Positions 1 to 12,005 of a DNA stretch of 64,000 nt are shown piece by piece. Source of the stretch: Nageia nagi (taxonomy: Eukaryota > Pinophyta); the NCBI GenBank assembly GCA_050084985.1, contig JBITNC010000001.1, positions 5,518,001 through 5,582,000 of the forward strand. The letters run 5' to 3'. The notes under the pieces were generated by a model. That model was given only the letters and a program-made list of their open reading frames with translations. It did no database searches and was not told where the DNA came from. Positions within the stretch are counted from its first letter, which is position 1, and every line of letters starts with the position of its first letter. Position numbers and translations under genes: made by a program.

Positions 1-1250
1 GAAAATGTCAATCTTTGATGATTTTGAAAATTTGTTATTAACAATTTAGATATCTTAGATGTATATTTATAAAATATTGAAAGGTATCTATCCAAAGATG
101 TTTATCCTAAATATCTTTATACATTACATAAATAGTTATTAAATAAAAATGCAAAAAAAATTATAAACAAAGATGTAATAAATATTACACATAGTTTTTA
201 TATCACATAATCACAATTAAATATGAAACAACAATTGAAGAATGAAAAAAGAGATTTGTGGATTGATTTCGACCATTGATTTACACAAGTATTATAATTA
301 TGGATTAGTTTCGACCATTGGATTATTGTCAAAACTTATGTACAAGTGACGAATGAGCTTTGTATCTCACCTTGTTTTTCATTGTAGAACACATAATTAA
401 TATAAATGAAGTTTTTACATTAGATTTATTTTGTATAAATTATTTAACTTGATTCATTATACTTTCCATTTTTAGGATTGGAAATAGTGATAAAGTGTTA
501 GCTACCATAGCATTTAGTTACAAAATTGTGTAAAGGATTTTGAATATAGTCTATCATGAAAATTTTACATGAGAGAATTGAAGTAAAGCAAAAGTATCTT
601 GATCTTGATCGAATAGAATTATCATCATTGTAGCTCAAGAGACCAAATATTTCTTTTGATCTTGATCTAATAAAATTTGAATTCAAATGAACTACAAACC
701 TATCGTGGACCAAATGAATTGCTACTCAGATCTAGACTCAATAGGATCTATAAGACTCATTCTTAGAATCCGAACCTTTGTTCCTCATAAGCATGGCATG
801 TTGATGTACCATGGTACACCATTATTTGACTTCCTTCACTACCTTTGAATTCAGTAGTCAAGATTACCTACCAAGGTTATCAAACCTAAATTACAATATC
901 ATGACTAAGGAATGTAGTAAGCAATGAAGGCTCAAATCTATACTTGATAAGTTGTGTCAAGAGATAGTGGTCAATACTATGTATTAGTGTATTTATCAAG
1001 GTCCATAAGTGATTAGTGCCATATCTTTCCTCCCTTATATAGATGAAGTTGCACTATTGGGCTAAGCCTCCTTGCTTAGTGCACCTTGGACCTATCACCT
1101 TAAATATAAAAAGGGGTGAAATTACACTTTATTCCACAAATATACCTCAAATATAACAAATAAATAATTAAATTAATTTAATTGCTTAGATACCTAAAAA
1201 TATGATTTTTAATTAAATAAAAATCAAATTAAGTTGTTCATAGATTCCCC
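1..1250. other. AT-rich stretch, no gene recognised
   Basis: I see no conserved protein motif on either strand. The 71-codon minus-strand frame at 498-713 contains a near-duplicated Ile-Arg-Ser-Arg-Ser stretch but no family signature. A perfect 14-bp palindrome (TGTACCATGGTACA) lies at 805-818. The stretch is probably decayed transposon sequence, because the downstream part of the neighbouring minus-strand gag remnant would point into it, but I could not show that. Confidence 0.4.
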
Positions 1251-1663
1251 CTTTGGATATGTTTTTGAATGATCTAAAGTATCTATTTCATCAAATATGT
1301 ATGTGCCTAAGCTTGTTTCAATTATCGCATCCATATCTTAACTCTTTTTGCTCAATTGGCTCTTTTTCTTTGTTTACATCATCATTGCTTAGAACTGGCT
1401 TATCTTCTACTTTCATCATACTAACTTTCTTCCATGATCAAGCATTTCTAAAAATACGCTTATTGAAATTCTATTATCCACTTGTTCATTCTTGAAGGCA
1501 TCCAAGAAATCTTCCTTATGCAATAGAGAGATCTTAATTAATCTATACAAACTTATTTTACTTGAAAACTATTCCATCAATTCTTCATTTGACATCGTTT
1601 GAGGGCTATCTTGTCTTATGGTAGCATTAATCATATGACTTCATATTCTTATTCACTTTGGTC

Positions 1664-2835
1664 CTATTCACTATAGTGATATTCTTTAGAATATGCGACT
1701 TGAGCACTATCCATTAACTTAAGATTATTCCTCAATATAGTCCTATGTCCCTTCACTTGATGATAAATACAATAAACATTTGCATCATACAAACTAGGCT
1801 TTGGAACATTATCGGCTAACTCTTTTTGCAAATAGGGTTGAATCAAGCCTTTTGCTAAACAATATTGATACATATCCTTTGGAGGAATAGGGAGCCTTAA
1901 ATTTGCTAATTTTTTATCCTTTATGGTGTGTTCACGTACTATGGTGCTTCAATGCACATAATGCTATCATATTAAACTACATTAACATGCTTATCCTCCT
2001 TTTTTGAATATGACTTCATATTATCATTTACTACATTTACATATTTCAATGATCCAATCTCAAAGAAGACCTTTTCCTTGCAAAATAATTTGTAAGCCAT
2101 GTCCACAAATGATAGATCCATATAGTCAATTACTCCTTTTTTCAAGGAAGGAATGATGTTATCCATGAACATCAAAGAGTTATGCTTCTCTTCAATTTTT
2201 CCTTCCATCATGATTCAAATATTTTGAAACCTTGTGATGAAACTATGTAACCTTTCAGTAAGACCTTACTTTGTGGCATACAAATATGAAATTGTAACTG
2301 ACCTAAAAATATTATACTTGAATTGCTTTTGGAACATGGTGATAAATTGCTTAGAATAACTAATGGATCCATGAGGAAGAAAAAAATACCATTTCAAAGC
2401 ATCTCCATTCAATGTAGTAGGAAAATTCATAACTATGAGATTGTGCTTCACGCCAAATTTCAACTCAAACTTCATCTCAAAGGATCTAACATGTTGCATT
2501 GAATCACCTTCTCTACCATACATCTTAAAAGATGGTTCACTTTGATTTTTACGTGCCTTAGTGTTGTGGATCTCAATAGAAAGAGGAATTAAATATGTAA
2601 CAATCTTAGGTCCTCTACCACCTTGTATCTGACCTTCAAGCTTTTCAATTTTCTTTACCAAATCTTCCCATGGAGAGGAAGCCCCACTTCAATTACTATT
2701 GTTGCTTTGATATCATTTTTCAAGCCTTGAGTGCAATTCAAGAACTTTATCCTCACCATGAATACTAACAAGATTTTGATATTTACCACTTAACATGTCT
2801 GAAACACTTGAATTGCAATCTTAGTCCTATAAGAA
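1664..2835 (-). pseudogene. Ty3/Gypsy gag remnant (minus strand)
   Basis: This is a decayed capsid/nucleocapsid gene of an LTR retrotransposon. Reading the minus strand, a charged helical stretch (about 2650-2835, VKKIEKLEGQIQ) precedes the retrotransposon gag domain at 2661-2266. The gag core is clear: a Pro-x-Phe-Lys-Met-Tyr-x-Arg-Glu-Gly-Asp start, a Phe-Pro-x-Thr-Leu-x-Gly-Asp-Ala-Leu-Lys-Trp-Tyr centre, and LPHGSISYSKQF. A second frame continues at 2211-1972. A third, at 1873-1664, carries YCIYHQVKGH, which resembles the altered nucleocapsid knuckle of Tat-like Gypsy elements. Stops and frame changes separate the three pieces. No protease, RT or LTR could be joined to it, so it is a fragment. 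Confidence 0.78.
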
Positions 2836-3179
2836 ACCCTACATTTTTTGGCACAACTAATGGAAATATACAAGATAAAAAATTTCACAAAATTCACCAA
2901 ATTTTCACATTTTAGACTTTATAAAACCACAAATATTTTTTGATAAGAAGGCTAAATTATTTTATAAAACACATGGGTTTTATTAGGGCCTCAAAATCTA
3001 TCACAATTGTGTTTAAGTTTCAACAAAATTATAGCTAAATGACTACCCAACTATATCATGTTGGTAGCTAAACTACACCGACATTATTGCTAAGTAACAT
3101 ATAAATTGAGAACATCATATACAACCATAATGTACAACATTAGTTGAAGATATATGAATACCAATACCGATACAAGTAC

Positions 3180-4340
3180 TATCTTTTATCTACACTATCT
3201 TTTCTTGAGGCTTTTTGACCAACCTCCCCTCTAGGGTCCTTACGATTCCTCATCCTCTATTTTGGGACAAGTCATAGTGAGAGCAAGTATCCACTCTACT
3301 CTAGAGTGGCTTGCATGCCTTTCACGATTTTCTCCATAGTCTTCTTAATCCTAGTTTGTTGGTTTGAAGGTTCGCCATGCCCTTGTTGTTCCACATTCAA
3401 AGTCTTCCTCATCACAGTTTGTTGACGGATGGGCATGGTCCCTCCATCATTCTATATATTCCTCTTTTTATCTATAATGATCTCCTCTCTACTTTGCTTT
3501 CTATTTCGCACCATCTTCCTCGTTGTTACATCAAGGACCATCTCAAACTCCATGAGCTCCTCCTTACCTACCTTACTAGCTTTTATTTCCATGTTGTCTC
3601 TATTTACCTCCATATTATCTTCCATCTAAGATTCCTCTATTGAATCTCTCCCTTCAAAATTCCTTAATGGTGCATATATTTTTCTTTCACTTATACCTTG
3701 TTTTTCCCCTACCTATGCTTGTGAAGCTTCTTCATTCATCCCCTTATGATTCTTATTTTTATTGCTGGTTTCAAAATTTTGTCTTTACCATGGTCTTTGT
3801 ACAATGACCAAACATTCTCGTTACTTCTAGCATCCTTGGGACTTACCACAAATGGGGGTGACACTAGTTTCTACTGACATTCTTTAGCATAGTGGTAGTA
3901 CTAGCTGCAGATCATGCATTGGAAGGGTAGGTTGAGATAGACGATCTCTTGCTCCTAGGATCCTTCATCTTCCTCAGCGATGAATATTCTTTTTCTCAAC
4001 CCCTTTGAGATGTCGATGTTTACATAAAACCTATAATCCATCATATGACTACGGTTTCAAGTTTCTTTGTCAATCGATATGAGGTCCCCTATTCCTTTAG
4101 CTATTCTGATGATTACACTCACATTCTAATATTCTAAAGGTAAGTTAGGAAGAGTTACCCAAGTTAGAATTAGGTTTATATTCTTAGTTGTTAGTTAAAA
4201 AACTTTATACCATCATTGCAAAAAAAGCCCCTTCTATCCTAAAAACCAAGGTCCTATTGTGCTCGCACAACACACCCCCAAATGCAGGATTTTGGGGAAC
4301 CTATTTTTGCAAAGGCAATAAAGTATATTGTCTAGGAATG
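3180..4340 (-). pseudogene. LINE ORF1 (DUF4283-like plus zinc knuckle) remnant
   Basis: This is the RNA-binding ORF1 protein of a plant L1-type LINE. Read on the minus strand, about 4290-3880 gives an interrupted frame containing GPWFL, then TWVTLPNLPLEY, IGDLISIDKET and DYRFYVNIDISKGLRKRIFI. This matches the usual order 'GPW..., W-V-x-L-P-x-L-P-x-E, I-G-x-x-x-x-I-D, R-x-x-V-x-I-D-x-S-K' of plant LINE ORF1. It is followed by a Cys-x2-Cys-x4-His-x4-Cys knuckle-like segment (FQCMICS...YYHYAKECQ). The rest, down to about 3180, is a low-complexity tail. Several TAG/TAA codons interrupt it. It lies downstream, not upstream, of the RT piece at 4765-6066 on the same strand, so the two pieces are either different LINE copies or a rearranged one. 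Confidence 0.75.
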
Positions 4341-4764
4341 ACTATATTGAGGTAAATATGATGATTTAAAATGGCCAATTGATGAGATAATACATAGAGA
4401 ATGCCCCTAGAGTGCATTAGATAGTCAAGTGGATCTAGTTGATAGTTTAAGGATTGGATTTAAGCGACATTCACAAGATGGAGTTTTTGGTTTTGGAAGG
4501 GACATAGAAAATGAAGTTTACATATTTTTCCAGAGTAAAGGATTGTTGATACCAAGCTATGGGGGCCAAAACTCCAAGTGCTTTTAGACTTGGAATTTTT
4601 GAAAATTGACTTAAACTGCAAAATCTATACCAAAGGGGAGTTTTAGGAGTTGTGATGCCATCAAGGCATGGGATCAAATGTGTAAGGCAAATTGAGAAAA
4701 AAAGGACTTTGAAATGAAATATTTTAATTATGTCCATGAGACCTAAACATGGTCTATGGGACCT

Positions 4765-6066
4765 TCAACTTGATGTTTTGGGTAGGTTATTCCTTCTTCT
4801 ACTAATTTGGATTAATAACTCACCAACTTTTTTTATTTTATTGTCTTCAAATAGCTCTATCATAGAACCCTTTCCAAGTGTTTCTTTATATTTATCATGA
4901 ATATCTAAAACCTCAGTGATGTATAAATAAAGTGTTCCTTTGTCTCTACTACCCTTGTTCTGCATAACGTACATATCCTTTCCTCCCATTTCTCTTTGGG
5001 TGTTGTCCATCTCCCTGTTTCACATTTAAGCCTATGAGATCTTGTCCTTATTTCAACAATTAGAATTCTCTCATGCCATTTGATTTCAACTCTTATATAA
5101 CCTTTTCCCCTATGGTCATATGTTGGGTTAAACTTTGCAATGTAGTATTCTCTTTTCTAGCTTGCATTTTTCCACATTCCCCTTCTAAAGTTTTCATTTA
5201 CATGTTGCTTGATGTCTTTGTTGAAGTTTGGGCATCCATTTATATTGATTTCCTAGCATTGCATCCATTTTTGATTTTATTTCATCCATGTGCTCTTCCT
5301 CCTATGTAGTTCTTCATCCATAGCTACTCTAGACCATCTATTGTTTTTCATGATTTCTATTTTTTTCAAATAACATAATAGTTTGGTCATAACAGTTGCT
5401 TCTAAAAGGAACATTATAACTTTAGCTAGAATGATTTCATAGGGTGTTGTGGCTTTAATTTTGAGAAATTTTTTGACTAGATATTTTTGAATCCTCTCTA
5501 TTTATCTCCATTTTGTATTTGTTGTTCCATTGCCTCATATTTCATAGCCATACAACAAAACTAGTATAAAAAGTAGGCCAAATAAGACCTTGGTGGTCTT
5601 CTAATCCCACAACTTGGCATTCCTGCACCTATTCTAAAGTGCATATAGAGCTCTCCAACCACTTTGTGTTCTTTTCATCCTACATGTATTCAAAGGGAGC
5701 TTGTTATAAAAGTCTATACCTAGGTATTTGTATTCTTCCACTACCTTAAGAGGTTCTCCGAAAACCTAAAATTCAAGTTGTTCCTTTTTTCTTTATGTTG
5801 AAAAAATCATTATTTGTGTTTTGCTTGTGTTCACTTACATCCCAACTTTCGTATAGAAGAATTCTAGAGCTCATAGGTGATCTTCTAGATCTTTGGCCGT
5901 TTTGGCCACAAGAATTACATTATCTACATGCATATGAAGTTTCACCACATACTTTGCTAATTGCATACCCTCTCCCCCAAATCCATTTATCCATTCTTTT
6001 AACTTGTCAATATACAATTCGAATAGAATCCAATATCAATATACAATCCAAATTTGTTTGGCCAAA
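4765..6066 (-). pseudogene. 5'-truncated LINE reverse transcriptase remnant
   Basis: This is the C-terminal half of a LINE ORF2 protein. On the minus strand, 6040-5800 reads LYIDKLKEWINGFGGEG, then HVDNVILVAKTAKDLEDHL, then VNTSKTQIMIFST. This is the RT palm region, with the usual Y-A-D-D changed to His-Val-Asp-Asn, so the catalytic Asp pair is lost. About 5760-5400 carries the thumb region (KYLGI-like, MKRTQSGWRALYALQNRC). About 5090-4765 carries the C-terminal zinc-like domain, with W-T-T-P-K-E-K-W-E-E-R-I-C-x2-C then VETKEHF. One frameshift near 4910 and several stops break the frame. Nothing recognisable lies upstream of about 6066, as expected for 5' truncation during target-primed insertion. 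A short duplication (FGLYID region, near 6020-6060) sits at the break. Confidence 0.83.
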
Positions 6067-6271
6067 CAAGGTGATCAAGGTCTTAATTTCAAGCAACTTT
6101 GGGTTTTGAAAATTTGAATTTTGATAGTCTTCACCCCTAAAATTCTTGACGCATGATTGGCATGCTTTGGGAGCATCAAAGGTGGAAATCTAGCACCTAA
6201 CTTCCCTATGCATGAAAATCTCTCAAAATTTTGCTTGTTCAAATAAAAAAAATGAAGATATTGGTATTGTG

Positions 6272-6477
6272 TGTTGGAAACCTAATCCTTAGGGATTAAG
6301 GTATTGTAAATATTATTATATTTTTGGTATTTTAGGTGGAAGATATTCCATTTTAGGGAGTTGAAGAGTCTTGAAGAAGGTGAAGTGATAAGTCACTTCT
6401 ACATTTATTTATGAATGATGTATTGATATAATATTTGAACTTTGGAGTTTAATCAATCTTGGATTTGGATCTTATAA
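6272..6477 (+). mobile_element. Short Copia-type LTR (5' LTR, plus strand)
   Basis: It starts TGTTGGAAACC and is followed directly by a primer-binding site at 6478. It shares its first roughly 30 bases (CCTAATCCTTAGGG) and scattered later blocks with 40882-41110, which has a polypurine tract in front. The two therefore look like a 5' and a 3' LTR of one family from different copies. The internal region is cut off by the minus-strand family-A LTR at 6748. The 3' end reads ...TTATAA rather than CA, so the exact end is uncertain. Confidence 0.62.
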
Positions 6478-6490
6478 TGGTATCAGAGCT
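6478..6490 (+). other. Retrotransposon primer-binding site (initiator tRNA-Met type)
   Basis: The sequence TGGTATCAGAGCT is complementary to the 3' end of plant initiator methionine tRNA, the usual primer for Copia elements. It lies directly after the LTR at 6272-6477 and fixes that LTR's orientation as plus. Confidence 0.75.
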
Positions 6491-6747
6491 TGCCTATACC
6501 TAACAAAGGACTAACATGCTTTACTAGACCATGCTAAGATATTTCCTGGGGTATTTCTTGGTTCTCCATGTGAATTTTTCTTGCAAATTTGAGTAGACTT
6601 CAATTTTCCATTTTTGTACATAACTTTTAATATGTTTATTCATTTTTCATTCTATGAAAAGTCTTGGATACCCATTTCTATTAAATTAGTACAATCAAGG
6701 TTTTAGAAGATGCCACAATTTACATCTTCTGATGTTTATGAGGGTTT

Positions 6748-7223
6748 TGATGGAATTACAAGATTCCATAAACCAAGATCTCATGTAACTTCTTCAACAA
6801 ATCTAACTAAGAATAAATCATTCACACAAATGAGAACACACAATGTATAATGGTTCCTTCAACTCTTGGGGGTACATCTACTTTGAACCATCTCTTCTAT
6901 TAGTTTTCACAAGAGAACTCTCTTACAAATTCTCAAGAATTTTTCTACAAAGCTCCTATAAGAGCATTCCTACAACTCTACAAGACTAGCATTTACATGC
7001 TTATACAAGAACATAATGAGAGGGAGAACCTCTCTATTTATAAGTTAAAATCCACTCTATAACCTCTCTTTTACCCAAAGGTAAAGTTAAAGATTTTTCC
7101 ATATTTATTCCTTTTTCTATATTTATTCTCTTAATTATTTAAGGTATTTAAAGATACTTTAAGCATTAAGTGAATTTATATTAAAGTTAAATATTATACA
7201 ATATTACATTATAATTTCTAACA
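6748..7223 (-). mobile_element. Family-A LTR, copy 1 (3' LTR, minus strand)
   Basis: Read on the minus strand it starts TGTTAGAAATTATAATG and ends ATTCCATCA. It aligns along its ends with the LTR at 30808-31471, which is longer. A TATA-like promoter (TATAAATAGAGA on the minus strand) is at 7031-7042. A polypurine tract lies immediately upstream on the minus strand (7224-7234), so this is the 3' LTR of an element whose body extends to higher coordinates. At 476 bp it is shorter than the 664-bp copy and lacks the central part found at 8138-8458. Confidence 0.8.
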
Positions 7224-7234
7224 CTCCCCTTTAA
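7224..7234 (-). other. Polypurine tract of family A, copy 1
   Basis: On the minus strand the sequence is TTAAAGGGGAG, directly abutting the TGTTAG start of the LTR. It is the plus-strand DNA primer site of reverse transcription and marks this LTR as a 3' LTR. Confidence 0.75.
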
Positions 7235-8137
7235 TGTAATATTGGGATAGAGCATAGAGGAAGAAAGAGAAAGTAAAAGAGTTCTCCTCCGTAGAGATAT
7301 AAGTGGAGATGAGAACTTTTACATCTTTGAGAAAGTAATAGAATATAGATGGTTCTACAATGGCTCAACTACTTAAACATTTTAACAAATAATTTTACAA
7401 TACAATCATTAACCAAAAAAATATTTTAATGTACAAGAGTAGTCATCCAACAACATGTTGACATGATGAGCCTCCATGAGACTACATACCCGAAGTAAGC
7501 TACAATTTTAATAAGAAATCTATAAGCTACAAGCAGCTCATAAATAATATTAATTAAATACACCATATACACTCATTTAAGATAAATATCATCCATAAAC
7601 TAGTCAAAAGATACCAAGTCATCACATATGCACAACATCAAAGAACACATATATATTCAACTAAATATCACATGTGCATACTAAATAAAATGTATCATTC
7701 ATAACATGACATAAAAAATATCATATGTGCATAATATTTTTAGATGCATCATCAACCAAATGATATAAATGCATTCTCAACCAAGGATATATAAAAAATA
7801 ACATCAATCATTATCAATTTTTTTTAGAGCTTTTGATTTTTGTGTTTGTTTATTTTAGATCATTTTTTTGTATTTGTTGAAGTTATATGAGAGTATCATC
7901 ATATCATAATATTTTTATAACTTAATTCTCTCCCTTGAAGACAACTTCACCAAACAAATACTTATATGACCATGTTATCTTAACCATATCACAAATAAAC
8001 AAAAGCCAACTTGACTAAACCATCAAGTTAAAATTTTTAATCCACAAATACCAACTTGATTAGACATAAAGCTAAGATTTATCAGGCAAAGTATAAACCA
8101 TAAATGCCAACTTGACTATGGTACTAGTCAAGATGCA
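7235..8137 (-). mobile_element. Family-A internal (3') region, copy 1
   Basis: This is non-coding sequence next to the 3' LTR. About the first 330 bp align with the same position after the second LTR (8468-8800), with shared blocks such as 'agttctcctccgtagag', 'gttgacatgatgagcctcc' and 'cgaagtaag'. Its last 140 bp (about 7999-8137) hold three diverged copies of the 52-bp unit that is tandemly repeated at 10447-10780. No protein domain was found on either strand. Confidence 0.65.
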
Positions 8138-8458
8138 TAAGGAGAATAAGTACAACGTCCATAAGATATCCACATCCTCACATTAGGTGAGAATGGTAGG
8201 TGGAAGGATTTTTACCCATCCCTATTACATATGCCCATACTTTTATTTTAAGTATGTGAAACTACATGCATGTTGGATATACCCCTAATATAACCTAAAT
8301 GGGGCTCCACATTTGCATACATAGATAATCCACATAGTAAATGGATTATTTGATATTTTCATTCTAACTTAGGTATTGTATATGTTCCTTTAGTTTTTAA
8401 TTAATTAGAAATAATACATCTAATTTATTTATACAATAATGCATTATAAGTTATAATA
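8138..8458 (-). mobile_element. Family-A LTR, copy 2 (partial 3' LTR, minus strand)
   Basis: This closely matches the 5' half (minus-strand sense) of the LTR at 30808-31471, including 'gatatccacatcctcacattaggtgagaatg'-type blocks. On the minus strand it starts TATTATAACTTATAATG, with TG changed to TA. It has a polypurine tract in front (8459-8467). The other half of the LTR is missing: the junction at about 8138 passes straight into the 52-bp-repeat interior. This looks like a deletion or ectopic recombination joint, not an ordinary insertion boundary. Confidence 0.75.
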
Positions 8459-8467
8459 CTCCCCTTA
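8459..8467 (-). other. Polypurine tract of family A, copy 2
   Basis: The minus-strand sequence TAAGGGGAG lies directly before the LTR start at 8458. It is the same layout as copy 1 at 7224-7234. Confidence 0.7.
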
Positions 8468-10446
8468 ATGCAATATTAGGGTAGGGATAAGAGAAGATAG
8501 AAAGAAAGTGTAAGAGAGCTCTCCTCCATAAGAAATACAATCGGAGGTGAGAACTTAACATCTTAAGAATTAATAGACTTTAGATTATAAAAAAGGCTCA
8601 ATAATGGTTTACAACACAATAATCATCAACCATAAATTATTATAATGTACAAGTAGTCATTCAATATTATGTTGACATGGTGAGCCTCTATGAGCTTGCA
8701 TACTCGAAGTAAGTAACTTGCACACCTGCAAGGTACAAGAAGCTCATAAATAAGATAACTTAGATGTATCATACATTCATGTTAACATAAGTCAGATGAA
8801 TCAAATAATGCCATCCATAAATAGATCAAATGGTATACTATAAGTCATGTTAAAAAAACCTATAGTCACACTATAAGTCATCATAAATATGCTAAGCAAA
8901 CCTATAGTCACAAAATATATATTTATCATTATGCACATACTAGTTCAATATATGCTCTAAAGTGTATAAATAAGTTATTCACATATGGATAAGTATAATA
9001 ATGCACATAAGGGAATTATATAACAAAATATCCTTATAGAAGTAAAGTATAATAGTTCCCAGTAATTCGTACTTTAATCTCTCTTAAGGACAACTTTACC
9101 ATCCTAAAGGATGATATGGGTTCATATAATTTCATCTTATTATTATTATTTTTTTGCAACCTTTCTATATTCAATTTTATATGAAGTTGACATCATTTAA
9201 GAATAATTTCTCTCCCTTAAGGGCAACTTCATCTAAAGAAAGGCTTAAATAAATGAGCAAAGTTGATTAAATTATCCATATGTTGATACACACATTATTT
9301 AATATGCTTGTATTAATATAATTAAGCATCCATTACATTAATTCAATATCATACTTATTTAAGTGTACTAATTCACATAAGATCCTATAACAAATGTTGA
9401 AATCCAATTGATTTCGTTATTGGTTGTTTAATATATAAACTAATTTAACACCCAAAAATAAAATTTTAGTTACAAATCCTTATTTATAACTACTAAGTCT
9501 CCTCTTTTATTGAAATCTTGAATCAGGAGGAACTCGAGTGATGACATGTAACTTCAGAGACTATAACTCATTGTTTAACTCTTGTATACATTTAAGGAGC
9601 AATTCTCGCTCAATTATGAGCTCATTTTGTTCCTTATAGATCATGTCAACTGCTTGATCTCCCACTTCCTTTTTCCTCTTGAATTCTTCACATCGTAAAT
9701 AAGGTTCACTGACAACCTTATTAACATCCTCCATTAATGAAGCATTGGTCAAATCTCTTAGTTGTAATTCCTTTCCAACCAATGATGAACCTTCCCCAAC
9801 ATTATTTTGTACTCCTCTTACATCCCCCTCATTTGGAGATTACTTTAATCAAGATGGGATCTCATTCACCATAACTATAATTATGCTTAGTTCATATATT
9901 GATATCTATTTGTAGAGTATGCATTACTTTGTGAAGTGGTAAGTGTCACCAACTCTTTTAATTAAGTTGTTCATGCCTATGTATATAATATTTATTAAAG
10001 TGATATCATGTATCTGATCATGATAGGGTCAATAAGTTATGAACAACTTTTGAAAATTTTCTCCATTGAATTTTCATAAATAAATGTTCATCAAAAGAAT
10101 AATATAATCGTACATAATCATTAATGTGCTAAAAATTTTCATCATAATCTATCAGAAGCTTATGGCAATCACCCAGTATATTTTTCTTGCCATCAATAAA
10201 TTAAGGCAAGTATTCTTATCATTAAGGTAATGGTTCATGCTATCAAGGCAATAATTTCATGCCATCATTGAATTAGGAAATAACATCAATTTTCAACTTG
10301 ATCATACCATTAGTCAAGATTTTATGCATAACCATAAGATCAAGAAGCATCTTTAGATGCATACGTTCTTATCCTTTTTGAAGTGGAGGTTTAAGGTCTC
10401 CATCAACAATATTATAATTTGGATGAAGAACAAACCATAAAATACC

Positions 10447-10780
10447 ATCTTAATTATGTCATTTAATCAAGATTTACAAGTCATAAGCCATAAATTCCAA
10501 CTTGACTATGCCACCTAGTCAAGCTTTATGAGCCATTAACCACAAATACCAATTTGACTATACCACCTAGTCACGATTTACGAGCCATAGGCCACAAATG
10601 CTAACTTGACTATACCACCTAGTCAAGATTTACAAGCCATAGGCCAAAAATGCTAACTTGACTATACCATTTAGTCACAATTTACGAGCCATAGGCCACA
10701 AATGTCAACTTTATACTATACCACCTAGTCAATATGCATAAGCCACAATATGCCAACTTGACTATGCCACCTAACATGGT
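10447..10780. repeat. 52-bp tandem repeat, about six copies
   Basis: The motif AACTTGACTATACCACCTAG recurs at 10499, 10551, 10603, 10655 and 10707, exactly 52 bp apart, and at 10755 (48 bp). Each unit continues 'tcaagatttacgagccataggccacaaatg'. A degenerate unit precedes it near 10447, and older copies lie at 7999-8137 and about 10283-10340. It is a minisatellite inside the retrotransposon interior. Confidence 0.9.
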
Positions 10781-10883
10781 TCAATTTTCATCAATCGATG
10801 AAGATACTTCTCAACAAGTAAAGTGACATCAATTCATAATAGATAAGCTTCCCAAAAAAGGATGTAATATGACATAAGTTAAA

Positions 10884-11107
10884 AAATTGCAATTTTGGAG
10901 AAGAAAAAATCTTTTTAACCACTTCAATAATTTACAATCATGAAGAAGGGTGAACCTTTTTAACAACTCCATCAATTTGTAATTATGAAGAATGGAAAAC
11001 CTTTTTATCCACTCCAATAGTTTGTAATTTGAGAGAAGGAAGAATGTTTTTAACCACTTCATTAATTTATAGTCATGGAGAAGGAAAAACCTTTTTAACC
11101 ACTCCAT
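10884..11107 (-). repeat. 45-bp tandem repeat, five in-frame units
   Basis: The unit on the plus strand is roughly 'aacctttttaaccactccatcaatttgtaatcatgaagaagg'. On the minus strand it is open as five 15-residue repeats of the form (M/L)(E/K)WLKRFFLLHDYKL. The frame stays open because 45 is a multiple of three. It lies 100 bp beyond the 52-bp array in the same element. I regard it as a minisatellite with an accidental frame and not a proven gene. The amphipathic Leu/Phe/Lys pattern is strikingly regular, though. Confidence 0.85.
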
Positions 11108-11769
11108 CTACTAAGACTTGCAAAAAATCCATCAACATGGATATAACTTCATAACATGGAAGTAAGTAGTGCATTATAAGTCATCATAAATATTCCAATT
11201 TAATGCTTATATTCACTTGTTGTATCCATAATACAAAAACCCTTCTAAGGATGAAGTAATAATGATAAGAATTCATACTTCAATCCTTCTTGACGATAAC
11301 TTTACCAACCCAAGCAATTAGGGTTTAGGTAAAAATATCAATGAAGTTTCATTTTGATGAAAAATAAATACAAAGTCCCATCCAACATTTACTCCCTGAT
11401 AAAAACATACCTAGATTTCAAAATTATACTTTGTTATATGAAATTAATAATAACCCCCCTTAAGAGTAACTTCATTAATAATTGTAGTATATTACTAAGC
11501 TCTACAAATATAGAGAGGAATGTATACTTTCCAAATGTACTCATACATTTTCTTTTCAAAGCAAATGCAATCAACATTGTATCAATGTAACAAGGTTACT
11601 TAATCAAACAATATTTCTTCCATTAATGATGTTAAGAAAAAGACATTCACACAAATAACAACCAAATAGGAAGGAGAATTCATTATCACACTAATCAATG
11701 GTGATATGCAAGATATCCATACGATCAAATAGTATCCTCAATAACTTGAATGTAAAGAAATTTCATAAA

Positions 11770-12005
11770 ATTTCCATTCCAACAAGGATATAAACCAATG
11801 TGCATGAACTAAGAATTTGAGGATCAATTTTCTATCAAAATATGCACAACCATTCAAATTTAGAGAAAGTTCATGAACTTTCCACTCTAATAAGGATATC
11901 AACTAATGTGCACAAACCAAAAATTTTGAGGATCAATTTTCTATCCGATAATATGTACAACAATTCAAAAGTGGAGAAAGTTTACAAACTTCACTCCAAC
12001 AAGAA
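11770..12005. repeat. 109-bp tandem repeat, about two copies
   Basis: The block GGATCAATTTTCTATC occurs at 11821 and 11930 (109 bp apart). It is flanked by matching 'aaggatat.aa..aatgtgca' and 'ggagaaagttcatgaac' segments, and a third, partial start lies at about 11989. It continues the tandem-repeat-rich character of this interior. Confidence 0.8.
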
